Positions 37,801-49,532 of a DNA stretch of 64,000 nucleotides are shown in pieces (the first letter of the stretch is position 1; each line of letters begins with the position of its first letter). The position numbers and the translations under genes were made by a program. Under the pieces are notes generated by a model. That model ran no database searches. It was not told the DNA's origin and saw only the letters and a program-made list of their open reading frames with translations. The stretch is taken from assembly GCF_014805685.1 (NCBI RefSeq), contig NC_060904.1, positions 14,495,811 through 14,559,810 of the forward strand, written 5' to 3'. Origin of the DNA: Silurus meridionalis (lineage: Eukaryota; Chordata; Actinopteri; Siluriformes; Siluridae).

Positions 37801-38499
37801 ACATTGTATATAAAAAAAATTCAAATATACTTAAATATTTATACTTAACTATACATAATAGATGCGATCATTCCTTCTCATATACACTGTATATTGTAAT
37901 TATAGCTGCCTAAATACTTTTGATGCTCCCCTTTTTTTTTTGCCTTACAGTTTCAGGATGCACCCTTGACGCCAGCTCCCTAAAAGTATTGTCCAGCAGC
38001 AGTTCCCGGTTTTGTCTTCTTTCTATTTCAGTAAACAAACAAGAGTCGCTCTGACAATAGAGTAAAGTTTAGGAGCCTGGAAACAGACAACACATGCTTT
38101 TAGATGCACTCCACAGTCCTTGAGACAGACTTTCCAGGAAGAGGAGACAAACAGATAAGCACCAAAAGACAGCAATTATTTGGCCATGTAACATGTTCTC
38201 CGGGTGTCATGTACTGCGGTAAAATGGCCCACCACATATTTAAGTGCTTTTAATCTACTACTGTTCTCCTTCATAAATGTTTGAGCATTTTTTCTTTAAC
38301 TATTATGAGGTTCCGCCTTTAAAGTGTAAAAATATATTTTTCTGGGGTTTTTTCATGTACATTTCTCATACATTTATTATGTTATTATAAAGATTTTTAA
38401 ATTTTCATAGCAAGGTCTTTTAACATACAGATGCAGGCTAATTTGTGGGTAAAGATATAGAAATAATTGAATTATAGTAATTACATTTAAAATTTGCTC

Positions 38500-38780
38500 A
38501 AATGCGTACTGGACACAATGCTTCTTGGAGAATGTCCTTTGGACAGATGAGACAGAACTGGACCTTACTGGAAATAGAGAACAGCTGAACTGTAGGTCAC
38601 AAAATGAAACTTTCACAAAACAAGAACACGATACCTACTGTGAGAGGGCTCGATTAGGTTTCGGGGCTGATTTGCTGCCTTTTGCGAGAGATTAATCTCA
38701 GCCCTGTCTCAGTTGCAGATCATGGGTCCTTTAACAGGATAATGACACCAAGCATTTGGGTTTCTCATGAAAGGCTGAAC
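38500..38780 (+). mobile_element. Tc1-like transposase relic
   Basis: The segment 'gtcctttggacagatgagac' and, about 170 bases later, 'aggataatgacaccaag' are the first and second aspartate regions of a Tc1-type transposase (LWTDE and QDND). The frame is broken and the ends are not recognisable. Confidence 0.5.
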
Positions 38781-38924
38781 TATCATCATGTTTGTTCATT
38801 TTAAGCAATTGTATTATTACATACATTATTATGTTAAATCAAAACATTTTTTTCATTAAATTTTGTTTTAATGTAAAAGACAACCACCACAATAAGGAAA
38901 AGTAGATTTTTGGCAATCAGAGTA

Positions 38925-39063
38925 TCATTGCTGGCTCACAACTTCGGGGTAGTGGGTTTGATTTTAAACTCAAGTTTTTATGTGGAGCTTCCATGCATGT
39001 TCTCTTTTCATCACACTGACCATATCATGAAGGTAGGTGGACTGACTATGGTAAATTATCCTA

Positions 39064-39113
<50 letters not shown>

Positions 39114-39200
39114 GCCCTAATTTATTAAACACATTTATTTAGAATGATGATTAAACTGACTGTAACTAAACAATTTTAAGGCTTCATCGTGTAATGGACA
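38925..39200 (+). repeat. Interspersed repeat with embedded (TG)n
   Basis: A worn repeat related to 31976-32200 ('ggtagtgggtttgatttta', 'catgcatgttctcttttca', 'ggtaaattatcctaattg'), with a perfect run of about 23 TG units at 39066-39112. Confidence 0.55.
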
Positions 39201-41270
39201 CCTAGCTGTGGAAAACCCTTTACAAAAAAGTTTTCTGGTTAGATCACACTGTAATAAAATGCTGAAAAAAGTTCAGGTGTTTTTTTATTCACAGTTTGAA
39301 AACGTTTGACAAAGCCATGAAGACTAGTTCTAGTCTTTCAGTACTTCATGGTGTACACATTTAAGTGATCATGAGCTAGAGAATCTAATCCAACTACACA
39401 AATGCAACAAATGTTTATCATTAACTCTTTAAATGCTTTTAAGATTCATAACAATTGTTTTCTCAAAAAATGACAATGAAATAATTGAGCATCCTCCCAG
39501 ACTCCAAGATACTGTACATGTACATAAACCCCACTAAGCCCCTTAGCCAACTTGCGTGGTTATTTTTAGCAACACTGAGTAGTCTAAACAAAGAAGGAGC
39601 AGTTGACATTAAGTACGACAAATATCTGATCACCAAGGTGAAGAAAAGCCGCAAAACAATTGAAGGAAGAGCATTAGCATTTACATTAGCTCACTTTAAA
39701 GGCTAATTGATACATACGTACTAGCAGTCTAGCCATAATACTGTTTCTGTGTGACTAAAGACAATTACCAAAGTAATAGTAAGCTGTGTTGTTTTGTTTA
39801 ACTTAATATACAGTACATATACAGTAAGACACAAAAATAACAAAATGTGAATAAAGGCCACCGAAATGTGCCTGTACTGATCTTGATTGGGTTATCGAAT
39901 TGGTTTGAAAACTAAATGTCTGAGATGATGGCTAATATGTTTCATTTCTTTTGGTGCAGCTGGTTAATGAGATGTTTTTGGTGATTTGGCTTTGAGGCGT
40001 ACCAAGGATATGGCGCTGTTATAATAGGAAGCGAGACGCAAAAGGCAGGGTGAGTTTTTTCCCCTTATTTGTTATGGCTACAAATCAGTTGGTTGCATTT
40101 ACGCAGTCATTGGGTGAAGTGTCCTGTTTGTTTAGTGTTATTTATTCAAATATGGCACATTAAAATGTTGTGTAATAAGTATGCTATCTGCACTGTCACT
40201 ACATAAAAATGGGTATTTGTCCAATAAGCAAATCATGTAGCCACAACCCTACATGCAATATACAGATACGTTAGTATTCATATCAAGCATGATAAAATGT
40301 GATCTCACTGACTTTGACCATGCTGTGGTTGTTAATGCCAGAAGGGCTGGTTTTGAGTGTCCTGGGATTTTTTATCACACTAGTATCAGTTGCAGTTGAG
40401 TTGCAGTTCTGTCATTGTCAGAATTAAAACAGCAAATAAATACAGTAGTAGCTACAGTAGGTATATAGTAACTCAAATAACTAGATTTTACAACTATTTT
40501 GAGCAGAAAAGCATCCCAGAAAACATCAAACCGTGCAGATGGGCTACACAGCAGAAATCAAATCAGGTTCCACTTCTGTCAGCCAAGAACATGAATCCAA
40601 GGATACAGATAGCACAGGTTCACTAAAAGTACAGTGCTAAAAAATATAAATAAAAAAATAAATCCGCTGCACAGTTTTAATGAACCAGTGCCTGCTTTAA
40701 TACTTGCATGATCAAGCAAATTTCCAGTTTCCAAATTTCTTCTTTGTAAAGTGATATTATATTCAAATGATATTATATTAATTTACAGTGCTGTTGAACT
40801 CTTGATTTTAAATAGTCAGAAGGTAAAGTTCAGTTACTCATTCCAGGCAAATCCCAGGCTCATATTAATTAGGCTCGTTCTAACATGTTATTCTATATAA
40901 TATGTTATAAAATCTCAAAACTTTGTAACAGTCAGAGATAAACGCTGCTTCCCATCAAACATTTAAATTTAGACAGAAATAGTCTAAATAGAAAATGGGC
41001 CAGTGTTACAGCAGGATATTTGCACAAACAGACCAGAATAGAGCCTGATGTGTTATATTTTGAGGCTGTAATTGCCAGTGTTTGTGCAATGTTTATTTTT
41101 TTCTATGATTTAAGTCAATTCAAGATTTGAATCTACAGAACTGTTTAAAAGATGAAAAACGTATTGTCATAACAACTATGTAGGAAACAAACACTACAAA
41201 AACAGTTTTTTTATTATTGCTTTCCGATTGCTTAAACACTTGACTGAACATTAAAGACGGATACTCAAAT
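39201..41270. other. Intergenic, no gene seen
   Basis: AT-rich DNA with short open frames only. No repeat family, RNA gene or exon can be supported. Confidence 0.45.
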
Positions 41271-41274
41271 GGCT

Positions 41275-41960
41275 ACTGAATGGACATAGAGAAAAATAGA
41301 AAATATATTGTATATGTGCATGTTCCTGGATAAAACTTGTGTCTCCCACCCTTAAGCTCAGACATGGTGGCATTTAAAGGCTGACCCTTTGACCCAGAGG
41401 GAGTCATGGAGAGATTCACAGAGATCCACACCCATGGACACACACAGAGGCACTCCATGGGGACAGGATCTATGTCTTCCGCATCACAAGTCCTGGAGAC
41501 ACTTTGATTTACTGCTTAGATGTGGACTGTGATGGGAAAGGTTATCAAGTCCCCGTCATCCACTGGCGTGTGACCAGAGAATATTACGCCGACGTTCATC
41601 CTTTCCTAGTCAGTGCACGTTCAAGCCCAATTCCACTGACAACTAGAGTGCATGTGGGAGCTGTAAAAACCAGGATGTCATAACAAGTCTCCGTGGTGCA
41701 CTTGTGCCCGACTCTTGTCGTTTAACTCCTCCCTACTCAACACAACCCGATGCTGCAATTCTTGCCTTAATCAAAGGCAGGAGCCCACTACAGACGTCCA
41801 CACTTTCATACACCCACACACACGTTCCCCACCCTAAGAGTCTCGGTCTGGGCTGTGGGCAATTAGAAGTAATCACAGGAAGTTCATTAGTGTTATCAGC
41901 GGACGAAGGAGGCTGCAGCTGGCAGAGCTGAACCCCACCACAGTCACGTAGGGCCGAGGC
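41275..41960. other. GC-richer unique island, possible conserved element or orphan exon
   Basis: About 0.7 kb of non-repetitive, higher-GC DNA. On the + strand an open frame runs from about 41425 to a stop near 41683, with protein-like stretches such as RIYVFRITSPGD and VIHWRVTREYYADVHP. It lacks an ATG near its start and convincing splice sites. It could be a relic exon, a regulatory element or chance. Confidence 0.3.
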
Positions 41961-42248
41961 CCTCGGGTAAAATGCCCTCTAAGGAAAATACATACACTTT
42001 ACCCAGCTTTCATACACCGGCAGGCACGTACACATCCATTTTCGTGCAATGACTTGAAGATATTTATCAATGTTCTCAGTCTCCTCATCTCAGAACACTT
42101 CTGTTTCTGACAACTCAGTACAAAGATTAATGAAAGAGTGACTTTAAAACAGCACATTTAACATTGAACCCTGTGATGACTACTTTTAAACTTTACACAG
42201 AATATAAGAGATAATTAGGCTTTGATCAGTGGTTTTCACATACTATAG

Positions 42249-42470
42249 TCAAGTCAAGTCAAGTTTATTTCTATTGCGCTTTTAACAACGGACATTGTCT
42301 CAAAGCAGCTTTACAGAATTTAAGAGTTAAGGTGAACGATGTGTGTTTATCCCTGATGAGCAGCCGTGGCGAATGTGGCAAGGAAAAACTCCCTTAGATG
42401 TTATGAGGAAGAGACCTTGAGAGGAACCAGACTCAAAAGGGGAACCCATCCTCATTTGGGTGACATCAAG
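42249..42470 (+). repeat. L2-type tail repeat, well preserved
   Basis: Starts tcaagtcaagtcaagttta and continues 'attgcgcttttaacaacgg' and 'tgtctcaaagcagcttta'. It ends near 'ggaacccatcctcatttgg' and 'gtgacatcaag'. It is the inverse of 31411-31628. Confidence 0.7.
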
Positions 42471-42964
42471 AGTGTGATTATAAATCTTTAAATAATACAG
42501 AACACTGGAGAGCACCATAATGTAAGATTATAAGTAATGTCCTTTCTACACTCTTATACAGTCATTTGAGGTTATGTTACCAGGAGCTACTAAGCAACTC
42601 ATAAAATAGCTATACGCAACATCAGTAGGTTTTTTCAAGGGAAAAAAATACCTGTTTTACCTGCACCTGATCTTTAAACAGCTGAATGCTAAAAATGCTG
42701 ACTGACACAAAAATGCTAACACTTGTGATTAAAAGTCATATAGGAAAAGAGCTTTTCCTGCATCAGGGAGCGAGCTGAATGGGCACTTCCTGTGTATGTG
42801 GGTTTAATAATTACATTTTAGACAACAGGATAGTTGTGCAACTTCCTGGCTGACCAGTAATATCAGCAGCAACACGTGCCCAAACACATACAACTTTACT
42901 GTTCTAAAGAAGGTAAGAAGAAAGGATAAAGCTAGCAATTATCTACGATGTATTAATCACTGAA

Positions 42965-43180
42965 AATGGTCTTAACAAGGGATGTGGCAGATCAGTGTTC
43001 GGGGTTTCTGCTCAGATGATCAGGGGTTCAAACCCCTGCACCACAAAACTGCCACTATTAAACCCTTAAGCAAAGCCCTTAACCGTCTCTGCTTCAGGGG
43101 TGCTGTATCATGGCTGACATTGTAATTTACAGGTAACAGGTAAAGGCCTTTTTTTCTATGCCCATTAATAAGCAGTTTAT
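42965..43180 (+). repeat. tRNA-derived SINE-like repeat
   Basis: Contains a B-box-like 'ggggttcaaacccctgcacc', then 'actgccactattaaaccct', 'gcaaagcccttaaccgtctc' and 'ggggtgctgtatcatggctg'. This order matches a widespread ostariophysan SINE-type repeat. Confidence 0.6.
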
Positions 43181-43411
43181 ACAATAACACCTAATCCAGC
43201 ACGCCATAATTTTTGCATTAAATGCAGCAGCAGAAAGCATGAACTTAAAAAATGTTCACAATCACAGCTAATGACAGAAAATACAATTGAACACAGTAAA
43301 ATACAGTTTACTATGTGCACAAGATAATCAAGGCCATAAAAATGTAATGCATGCACATAATGTAGGCTAGGTTAGTTTCATTTTGCTTTTAATTTACATT
43401 CTTTTTTTTAG

Positions 43412-43465
43412 CTTCTCGCCACAGCGGTGAGAGTGCCGCATCCTAAACACTAGACCACAGGGACC
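43412..43465 (-). pseudogene. Truncated tRNA-Glu (CUC) pseudogene
   Basis: On the minus strand the 5' half of tRNA-Glu is readable. The acceptor strand gtccctg leads into 'tggtctagtgtttaggatg' (D arm) and 'cggcactctcaccgc' (anticodon arm with CTC in the loop). The T arm and 3' acceptor strand are missing, so it cannot be a working tRNA. It may be the head of a tRNA-derived SINE. Confidence 0.6.
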
Positions 43466-43879
43466 CTTTTAATTCACATTCTAATTTTTGTTAATTCAAT
43501 GCTGAATTTTGGCTAAATATGCCTAAATAATGTTTTTTTTGAGACCTTGGAAATAAATGTACAAAGAAAAACCCATTGCTAACCACCCCCTGACAAACAC
43601 AGATGAGTTCCTTTTTTCTTACGTGTGTTGCATAAATAAGTCCCTGCAGTTACTTCCACTCCTAGACCATTTGATGGTTTCCATCTAGTAATGCAAATTA
43701 TATAATAATGATCCTAGATCCTAGAAAAATAAAATAATATCGCCTGGACAAAGTCAACAAATTTCTCATCCTGTGCAAACTCCAGATTTTTATACCTCCT
43801 ACTAGAATAACATTGTATCACAGACCCCATAGGGCCATTAACGTTCCAAGTAGATTATGTGGAGTGCATTTAAGAAGTA

Positions 43880-44750
43880 TTCACACCATGTCACTATTTT
43901 CAATTTTGTTATGTTGCAGCCTGGTATTACATTCATAGTATCTTTTTTCTCATTAATCTACTCTGAGTACCCTAAAAAATGTACCCTAAAGTTAAAACAG
44001 AAATCTAGAAATGTCTGCAGTATCACATGTACATAAGTAATCAGACCCTTTTCAGCAACAATAAAAATTTAGCTCAGGTGCCTCCCATTTCTCCTAATCA
44101 GTGCTGAGATGTTTCTATACCCTAGAGGGCCTCACAGCTGAAAATGCTATTAGAGCAAAAACCCACCCATGAGGTCCAAGGAACAGCCTGCAAAGATCAG
44201 AGACAGAATCGTTGCAAGGCAAAAGAGACCTGGAGAAGGCTACAAAAATCTTTTTGCTACACTGAAGATTCCCCAAAACCCAGTAGACTCTGTGGTTACT
44301 CTTATTGAACTTCAAAGATCTTCAAAGAAACCAAGATTGAACTGTTTGGCTTCAATTTAAAACGTCTGGAGGAACTTATCCCCTGCCCAAAACCATCCCA
44401 ACAGTGAAACATGGTGGTGGCAGCATCAGGCTGTGGGTTTCTTTTTCTGCAGCAGGAACTAAGAGGTTGGTCGGGGTTGAGGGAAAGCTGACTAGAGCAA
44501 ACCACATACATATCCTTAATAAAAACCTATTTCACAGTGCTCAGGACCACACAGAAGTGGCTCAGGGATAACTCTGTGAATGTCCTAGAGAGGCCCAGCA
44601 AGAGGCTTGAATCCTATTGAATATCTCTGGAGGGACCTGAAAATGGCTGTCCATGACAGTCACCATTCAACCTAGCCCAGCTTGATAGGAATTGCCATGA
44701 AGAATAGCAGAAACTCCCCCAATCCAGGTATGCAAAGTGTGTTACCTCAT
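43880..44750 (+). mobile_element. Decayed Tc1-like transposon
   Basis: Motifs in order: 'ccaaggaacagcctgcaaag', 'gtgaaacatggtggtggcag' (the KHGGGSI-type region), 'ctcaggaccacacagaagtg', and 'gaatatctctggagggacct' (the NPIE.LW-type region). There are several frame breaks and in-frame stops. The left part has 'aattttgttatgttgcagcc', a Tc1-like subterminal block. Confidence 0.65.
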
Positions 44751-45436
44751 ACCAAAAATAAGAATACCTGTTATTTACAAGCTCTTTCCTTTTTGTTTTT
44801 TTTAATTCTTTTATCTTGCTAGTGTTGTCTGTTTGCTAGACCCTTTTTTTGCCTTGACTTTGTCTTATTTTTATTTTAAGAGTATTTCCTGTAGCTGCAG
44901 CTGTCTGTAGCTGACATACAGTATAAATCTGCAAAAAATGGGCGAAGCTCTAAAATCTTTCATTCTCACACAAATCTCTTTTAATGCACTTACTATTAAC
45001 AAATAATGAAACAAATGCTCATCTGAGGTTTCTTGTGCCACCATTTGCTGGTCAATATTTATTATTAAATTAATAATGTTAATATTTATATTAAATTGAT
45101 ATATAGGACTAATAGAACAAGGAGAGGTCTACAGGATTTGCTTAATTCTTGTATAAACAAGAACCAAATGATTTGTTGTTTTGACCATTAAAAGCTTTAT
45201 ATTTTGTCGCTTTGGTAATTTTCTTTTTTTTTTTTTTTTTGCCCAAAAGTGTGTGAGCTGCAATCTTCTGGGGGACCATCTTCTACATCACCAATCTTCT
45301 ATAAGTTATTCATTGTAAAAGGAACTTTAAAAAATATATATATATAAAATCTATCCAGTTTGTGAATTTACTTATTTACTGTAAAAATAAAAATAAAGAA
45401 ACATGCATGTTTGAGATACACACCTGAACACACACT

Positions 45437-45438
<2 letters not shown>

Positions 45439-45502
<64 letters not shown>
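45439..45502 (+). repeat. (CT)n microsatellite
   Basis: About 30 CT units with one interrupting T. Confidence 0.9.
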
Positions 45503-46072
45503 AATACACACACTAAAAATTTCCTTAGACTTTAGAGCAGCTACACCATCTACAGGTATGTTTGTGAAACAGTGAGCAGAGCAGTAATTCGTTGCTTTGC
45601 TTTGCAGTACTGTTGAATTAATTTCGTTTGCAATGCCACTGAAGTTGTTTTGTAAAAGCAACAGAAGGTCAGCCTTCTGCGTTCAGCGTTCGAGAAGGTA
45701 AAGGTCAGCCCCAGTTTAACACTTTTCTACTGAGAGTCTAGGAATAAGGTGTGCTGGTCATTACCACACATATCTTCTATGCTTTTATGTTTTCTCTGTT
45801 TCTACTGTAGTGTAAAGAAAACATAAACTTCCATTCAGATTAATGATTTTAGATACTGATTTTATTCTAATAATATTCCTGCTGCTATAGTGGAACACAC
45901 AGTTATATTAGAGTCGTCACTTTGAATATAAAAATGTCTTCGTTTTTTTGTAGCTTCATCCTGATTATTTGAAATGCAAGCAATAACACAATAGAATTAA
46001 TATATTTATTTGGAACAATTGTTTCTTATTGCCAATCATTGAAAATACTTAATGCACACACACACATATATA

Positions 46073-47545
46073 CAGGGAGTGCAGAATTATTAGGCAAATG
46101 AGTATTTTGACCACATCATCCTCGTTATGCATGTTGTCTTACTCCAAGCTGTATAGGCTGGAAAGCCTACTACCAATTAAGCATATTAGGTGATGTGCAT
46201 CTCTGTAATGAGAAGGGTGTGGTCTAATGACATCAACACCCTATATCAGGTGTGCATAATTATTAGGCAACTTCCTTTCCTTTGGCAAAATGGGTCAAAA
46301 GAAGGACTTGACAGGCTCAGAAAAGTCAAAAATAGTGAGATATATTGCAGAGGGATGCAGCAGTCTTAAAATAGCCAAGCTTCTGAAGCGTGATCATCGA
46401 ACAATCAAGCGTTTCATTCAAAATAGTCAACAGGGTCGCAAGAAGCGTGTGGAAAACCAAGGCGCAAAATAACTGCCCGTGAACTGAGAAAAGTCAAGCG
46501 TGCAGCTGCCAAGATGCCACTTGCCACCAGTTTGGCCATATTTCAGAGCTGCAACATCACTGAGTGCCCAAAAGCACAAGGTGTGCAATACTCAGAGACA
46601 TGGCCAAGGTAAGAAAGGCAGAAAGTCGACCACCACTGAACAAGACACACAAGCTGAAACGTCAAGACTGGGCCAAGAAATATCTCAAGACTGATTTTCT
46701 AAGGTTTTATGGACTGATGAAATGAGAGTGAGTCTTGATGGGCCAGATGGATGGGCCCGTGGCTGGATTGGTAAAGGGCAGAGAGCTCCAGTCCGACTCA
46801 GACGCCAGCAAGGTGGAGGTGGAGTACTGGTTTGGGCTGGTATCATCAAAGATGAGCTTGTGGGGCCTTTTCGGGTTGAGGATGGAGTCAAGCTGAACTC
46901 CCAGTCCTACTGCCAGTTTCTGGAAGACACCTTCTTCAAGCAGTGGTACAGGAAGAAGTCTGCATCCTTCAAGAAAAACATGATTTTCATGCAGGACAAT
47001 GCTCCATCACACACGTCCAAGTACTCCACAGCGTGGCTGGCAAGAAAGGGTATAAAAGAAGAAAATCTAATGATATGGCCTCCTTGTTCACCTGATCTGA
47101 ACCCCATTGAGAACCTGTGGTCCATCATCAAATGTGCGATTTACAAGGAGGAAAACAGTACACCTCTCTGAACAGTGTCTGGGAGGCTGTGGTTGCTGCT
47201 GCACGCAATGTTGATGGTGAACAGATCAAAACACTGACAGAATCCATGGATGGCAGGCTTTTGAGTGTCCTTGCAAAGAAAGGTGGCTATATTGGTCACT
47301 GATTTGTTTTTGTTTGGTTTTGAATGTCAGACATGTATATTTGTGAATGTTGAGATGTTATATTGGTTTCACTGGTAAAATAAATAATTGAAATGGGTAT
47401 GAATTTGTTTTTGTTGTTGCCTAATAATTATGCACAGTAATAGTCACCTGCACACACAGATATCCCCTAAAATAGCTAAAACTAAAAACTACTTCCAAAA
47501 ATATTCAGCTTTGATATTAATGAGTTTTTTGTGTTCATTGAGAAA
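46073..47545 (+). mobile_element. Nearly complete Tc1/mariner transposon, DD37E type, with a broken transposase
   Basis: Starts right after a TA with cagggagtgcagaattatta. An inner copy, gtgcataattattaggcaac, lies at 46253-46272, and its exact inverse is at about 47419-47438, so the ends had the inverted/direct repeat layout. The right outer repeat is missing. The transposase start MGQKKDLTGSEKSKIVRYIA has a helix-turn-helix region with RDHRTIKRFIQ. Catalytic regions are VLWTDEMRVSLD, FMQDNAPSHTSK and SPDLNPIENLW, with 37 residues between the last Asp and Glu. The frame breaks at about 46450, 46561, 46696 and 47150. Each break is consistent with loss of one base in a short homopolymer. The DD37E spacing is shared with the TRT-like Tc1 group known from fish. 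Confidence 0.9.
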
Positions 47546-48469
47546 TTGTAAAATCTACACAGGCAGTAAGTACAACATTAGAAAAAAGGTTTGAAGTGGA
47601 AAATTACACACTAAGCACCATGCTACCCCAAATAGTAACATTTTAACATCTACAGATAACTAATAAAAGACAATTACATTAAATTTGACATATTGTAAAG
47701 ATAAATCAGAAATTAGTAAGTGTTATATCACTCTGTAGATTCAAATGCAAAGTTGCTTCTTTACTCATCATTGTTTAGTAACAACGTTGTTTAGAAATCC
47801 TATTGTAAACGCAAAGAGACGAGATGAATCATTTGAGTCACCACATTTTTGTTACTATAGATCCAGAGGTTGCCCTAAAGCTCGCATAAATGCAGCACTG
47901 TCACAAATGCTTCACTGAGATTGGATTTCAACTGCAAATACACTACGAAGAGCACACAAAGACTGCTTTTGTCTCCAGTTTCAATGTAACCAGAGGTCTT
48001 AGCAGTGCCAGGGACAGGAGTGTGTCACACAGAGCATGTCAAGACTACAACATACACAATAGAGTCAGCACAATTGCTGAGACAGTGTATGACTGGAGAG
48101 TTTGCTCAAGGCACAAGCAGAGGAACAAATACAGTGATTACATGTATCAGATGTCCAGACTTGTAAAATTCCTGCACTGTACAATGCAAAAACATATCCC
48201 TAGATGGTGGGCAAAGAAAATATTTGGATTGCTATGAGGGTGATCTCTTAGATCAGTGGATGACATGAGACACAGCACAGTAAAATAGGCAAATAATCAT
48301 AAAATAAATGTGTCAGAAAAAGGCAAATCGTCAATATAAAATATAAAAAGAGATCATTATATTGTTTAATAATAACAGTACAGTACATTATAGCACCTCA
48401 GTAAAGTACAGTAATCGCAATAATATAAAACCTACACATGTAAACATACACAGTAGTTCTAAAAAACGA
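47546..48469. other. Intergenic, no gene seen
   Basis: Sequence between the DD37E transposon and a decayed Tc1 copy. An open frame at 47890-48237 has no recognisable domain and no splice context. Confidence 0.4.
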
Positions 48470-48885
48470 AACTATATACTCTATATGAACAAAAGTATTA
48501 GGGTACTTGACTTCCAGGCAAACGTGGTTCTTCCACAAACTGTTACAACAAAGTCGGAAGCGCACAATTATATAGGTTGTAATTTTCTATTAGAAATTGT
48601 ATTTATTTTCACTTGAACTAGGAGACCCAAACCTGTTCCAGCATGACAATGCACTTGTTTATAAAGCCAACTCCACAAAGATATGCTTAACATGGGTTAG
48701 AGTGGACGATCTTGAGTGGCCTGCTATAGAGCTTTAACATAAACCCTACTCAACACTTTTTGGATTAATATGAACAATGTTATTGTGAAGTTCTTATAAC
48801 GGCAAAATGGGACCTAAATGTGTAATGGGGGGGTTCAAAAGCACATACCAATCTTATGGTAAGGTTTGGACAAACTTTTGCTATG
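48470..48885 (+). mobile_element. Decayed Tc1/mariner-like element
   Basis: Begins near 'actctatatgaacaaaagta' and holds 'cctgttccagcatgacaatg', 'ccaactccacaaagatatgc' and 'gagtggcctgctatagagc'. It ends near 'tttggacaaacttttgct'. Same family as 613-1574 and 63210-63595. Confidence 0.6.
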
Positions 48886-48931
48886 AAATGTCTTTCAGAT
48901 GATTTCTACATTAAAATATTGATAATAATTT

Positions 48932-48937
<6 letters not shown>

Positions 48938-49005
<68 letters not shown>
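48938..49005. repeat. (AT)n microsatellite
   Basis: More than 30 uninterrupted TA units. Confidence 0.9.
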
Positions 49006-49008
<3 letters not shown>

Positions 49009-49532
49009 TAAATGGTGTGAGATAATGCTTTTTTCTTTTTTTTTTTTTACAGATTTCATTAGATTTATCATATTCAGTCACAATGTATATGTGTTAATAA
49101 TAATTCTGAAATTTTGTTTTAGAAATATCGTTCTATTCACAAAACAAAAACAATGGAATTGTCAGTGAGCTGACCTTTTTGTACTTATTTAATAATTAGC
49201 TTTAAAAGTGTTGTTGTGCAAGAGAACTATTTATGTATTTTATAACCACTGACCTATAAAAAGCAATGATCTGTGCATCTGGATGCTTCTGTATTCTCAC
49301 TTTTGCCACAAAATGGCCAAGTTGTAAAAAAATGTGCCTGTTGGTGTTAATAACTTTTAATAATTTCTATACTGTTAGAATAATTTGTGACTTGCAAAAG
49401 TTAGCACAGTTAACTGTAATTTAGCTATTGTATCTTATTATAAGGTTCAGCTACTTTTTTGCCCATTTTAAACATCCTAAAAATATGTATATTTGCTATA
49501 TTATGTTATAATACAATCATTATTTTATTATT

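Noticed and set aside
45368..45661. Open frame with an Arg-Glu repeat tract
   Set aside because: Produced by the (CT)n microsatellite read on the minus strand; no flanking domain.
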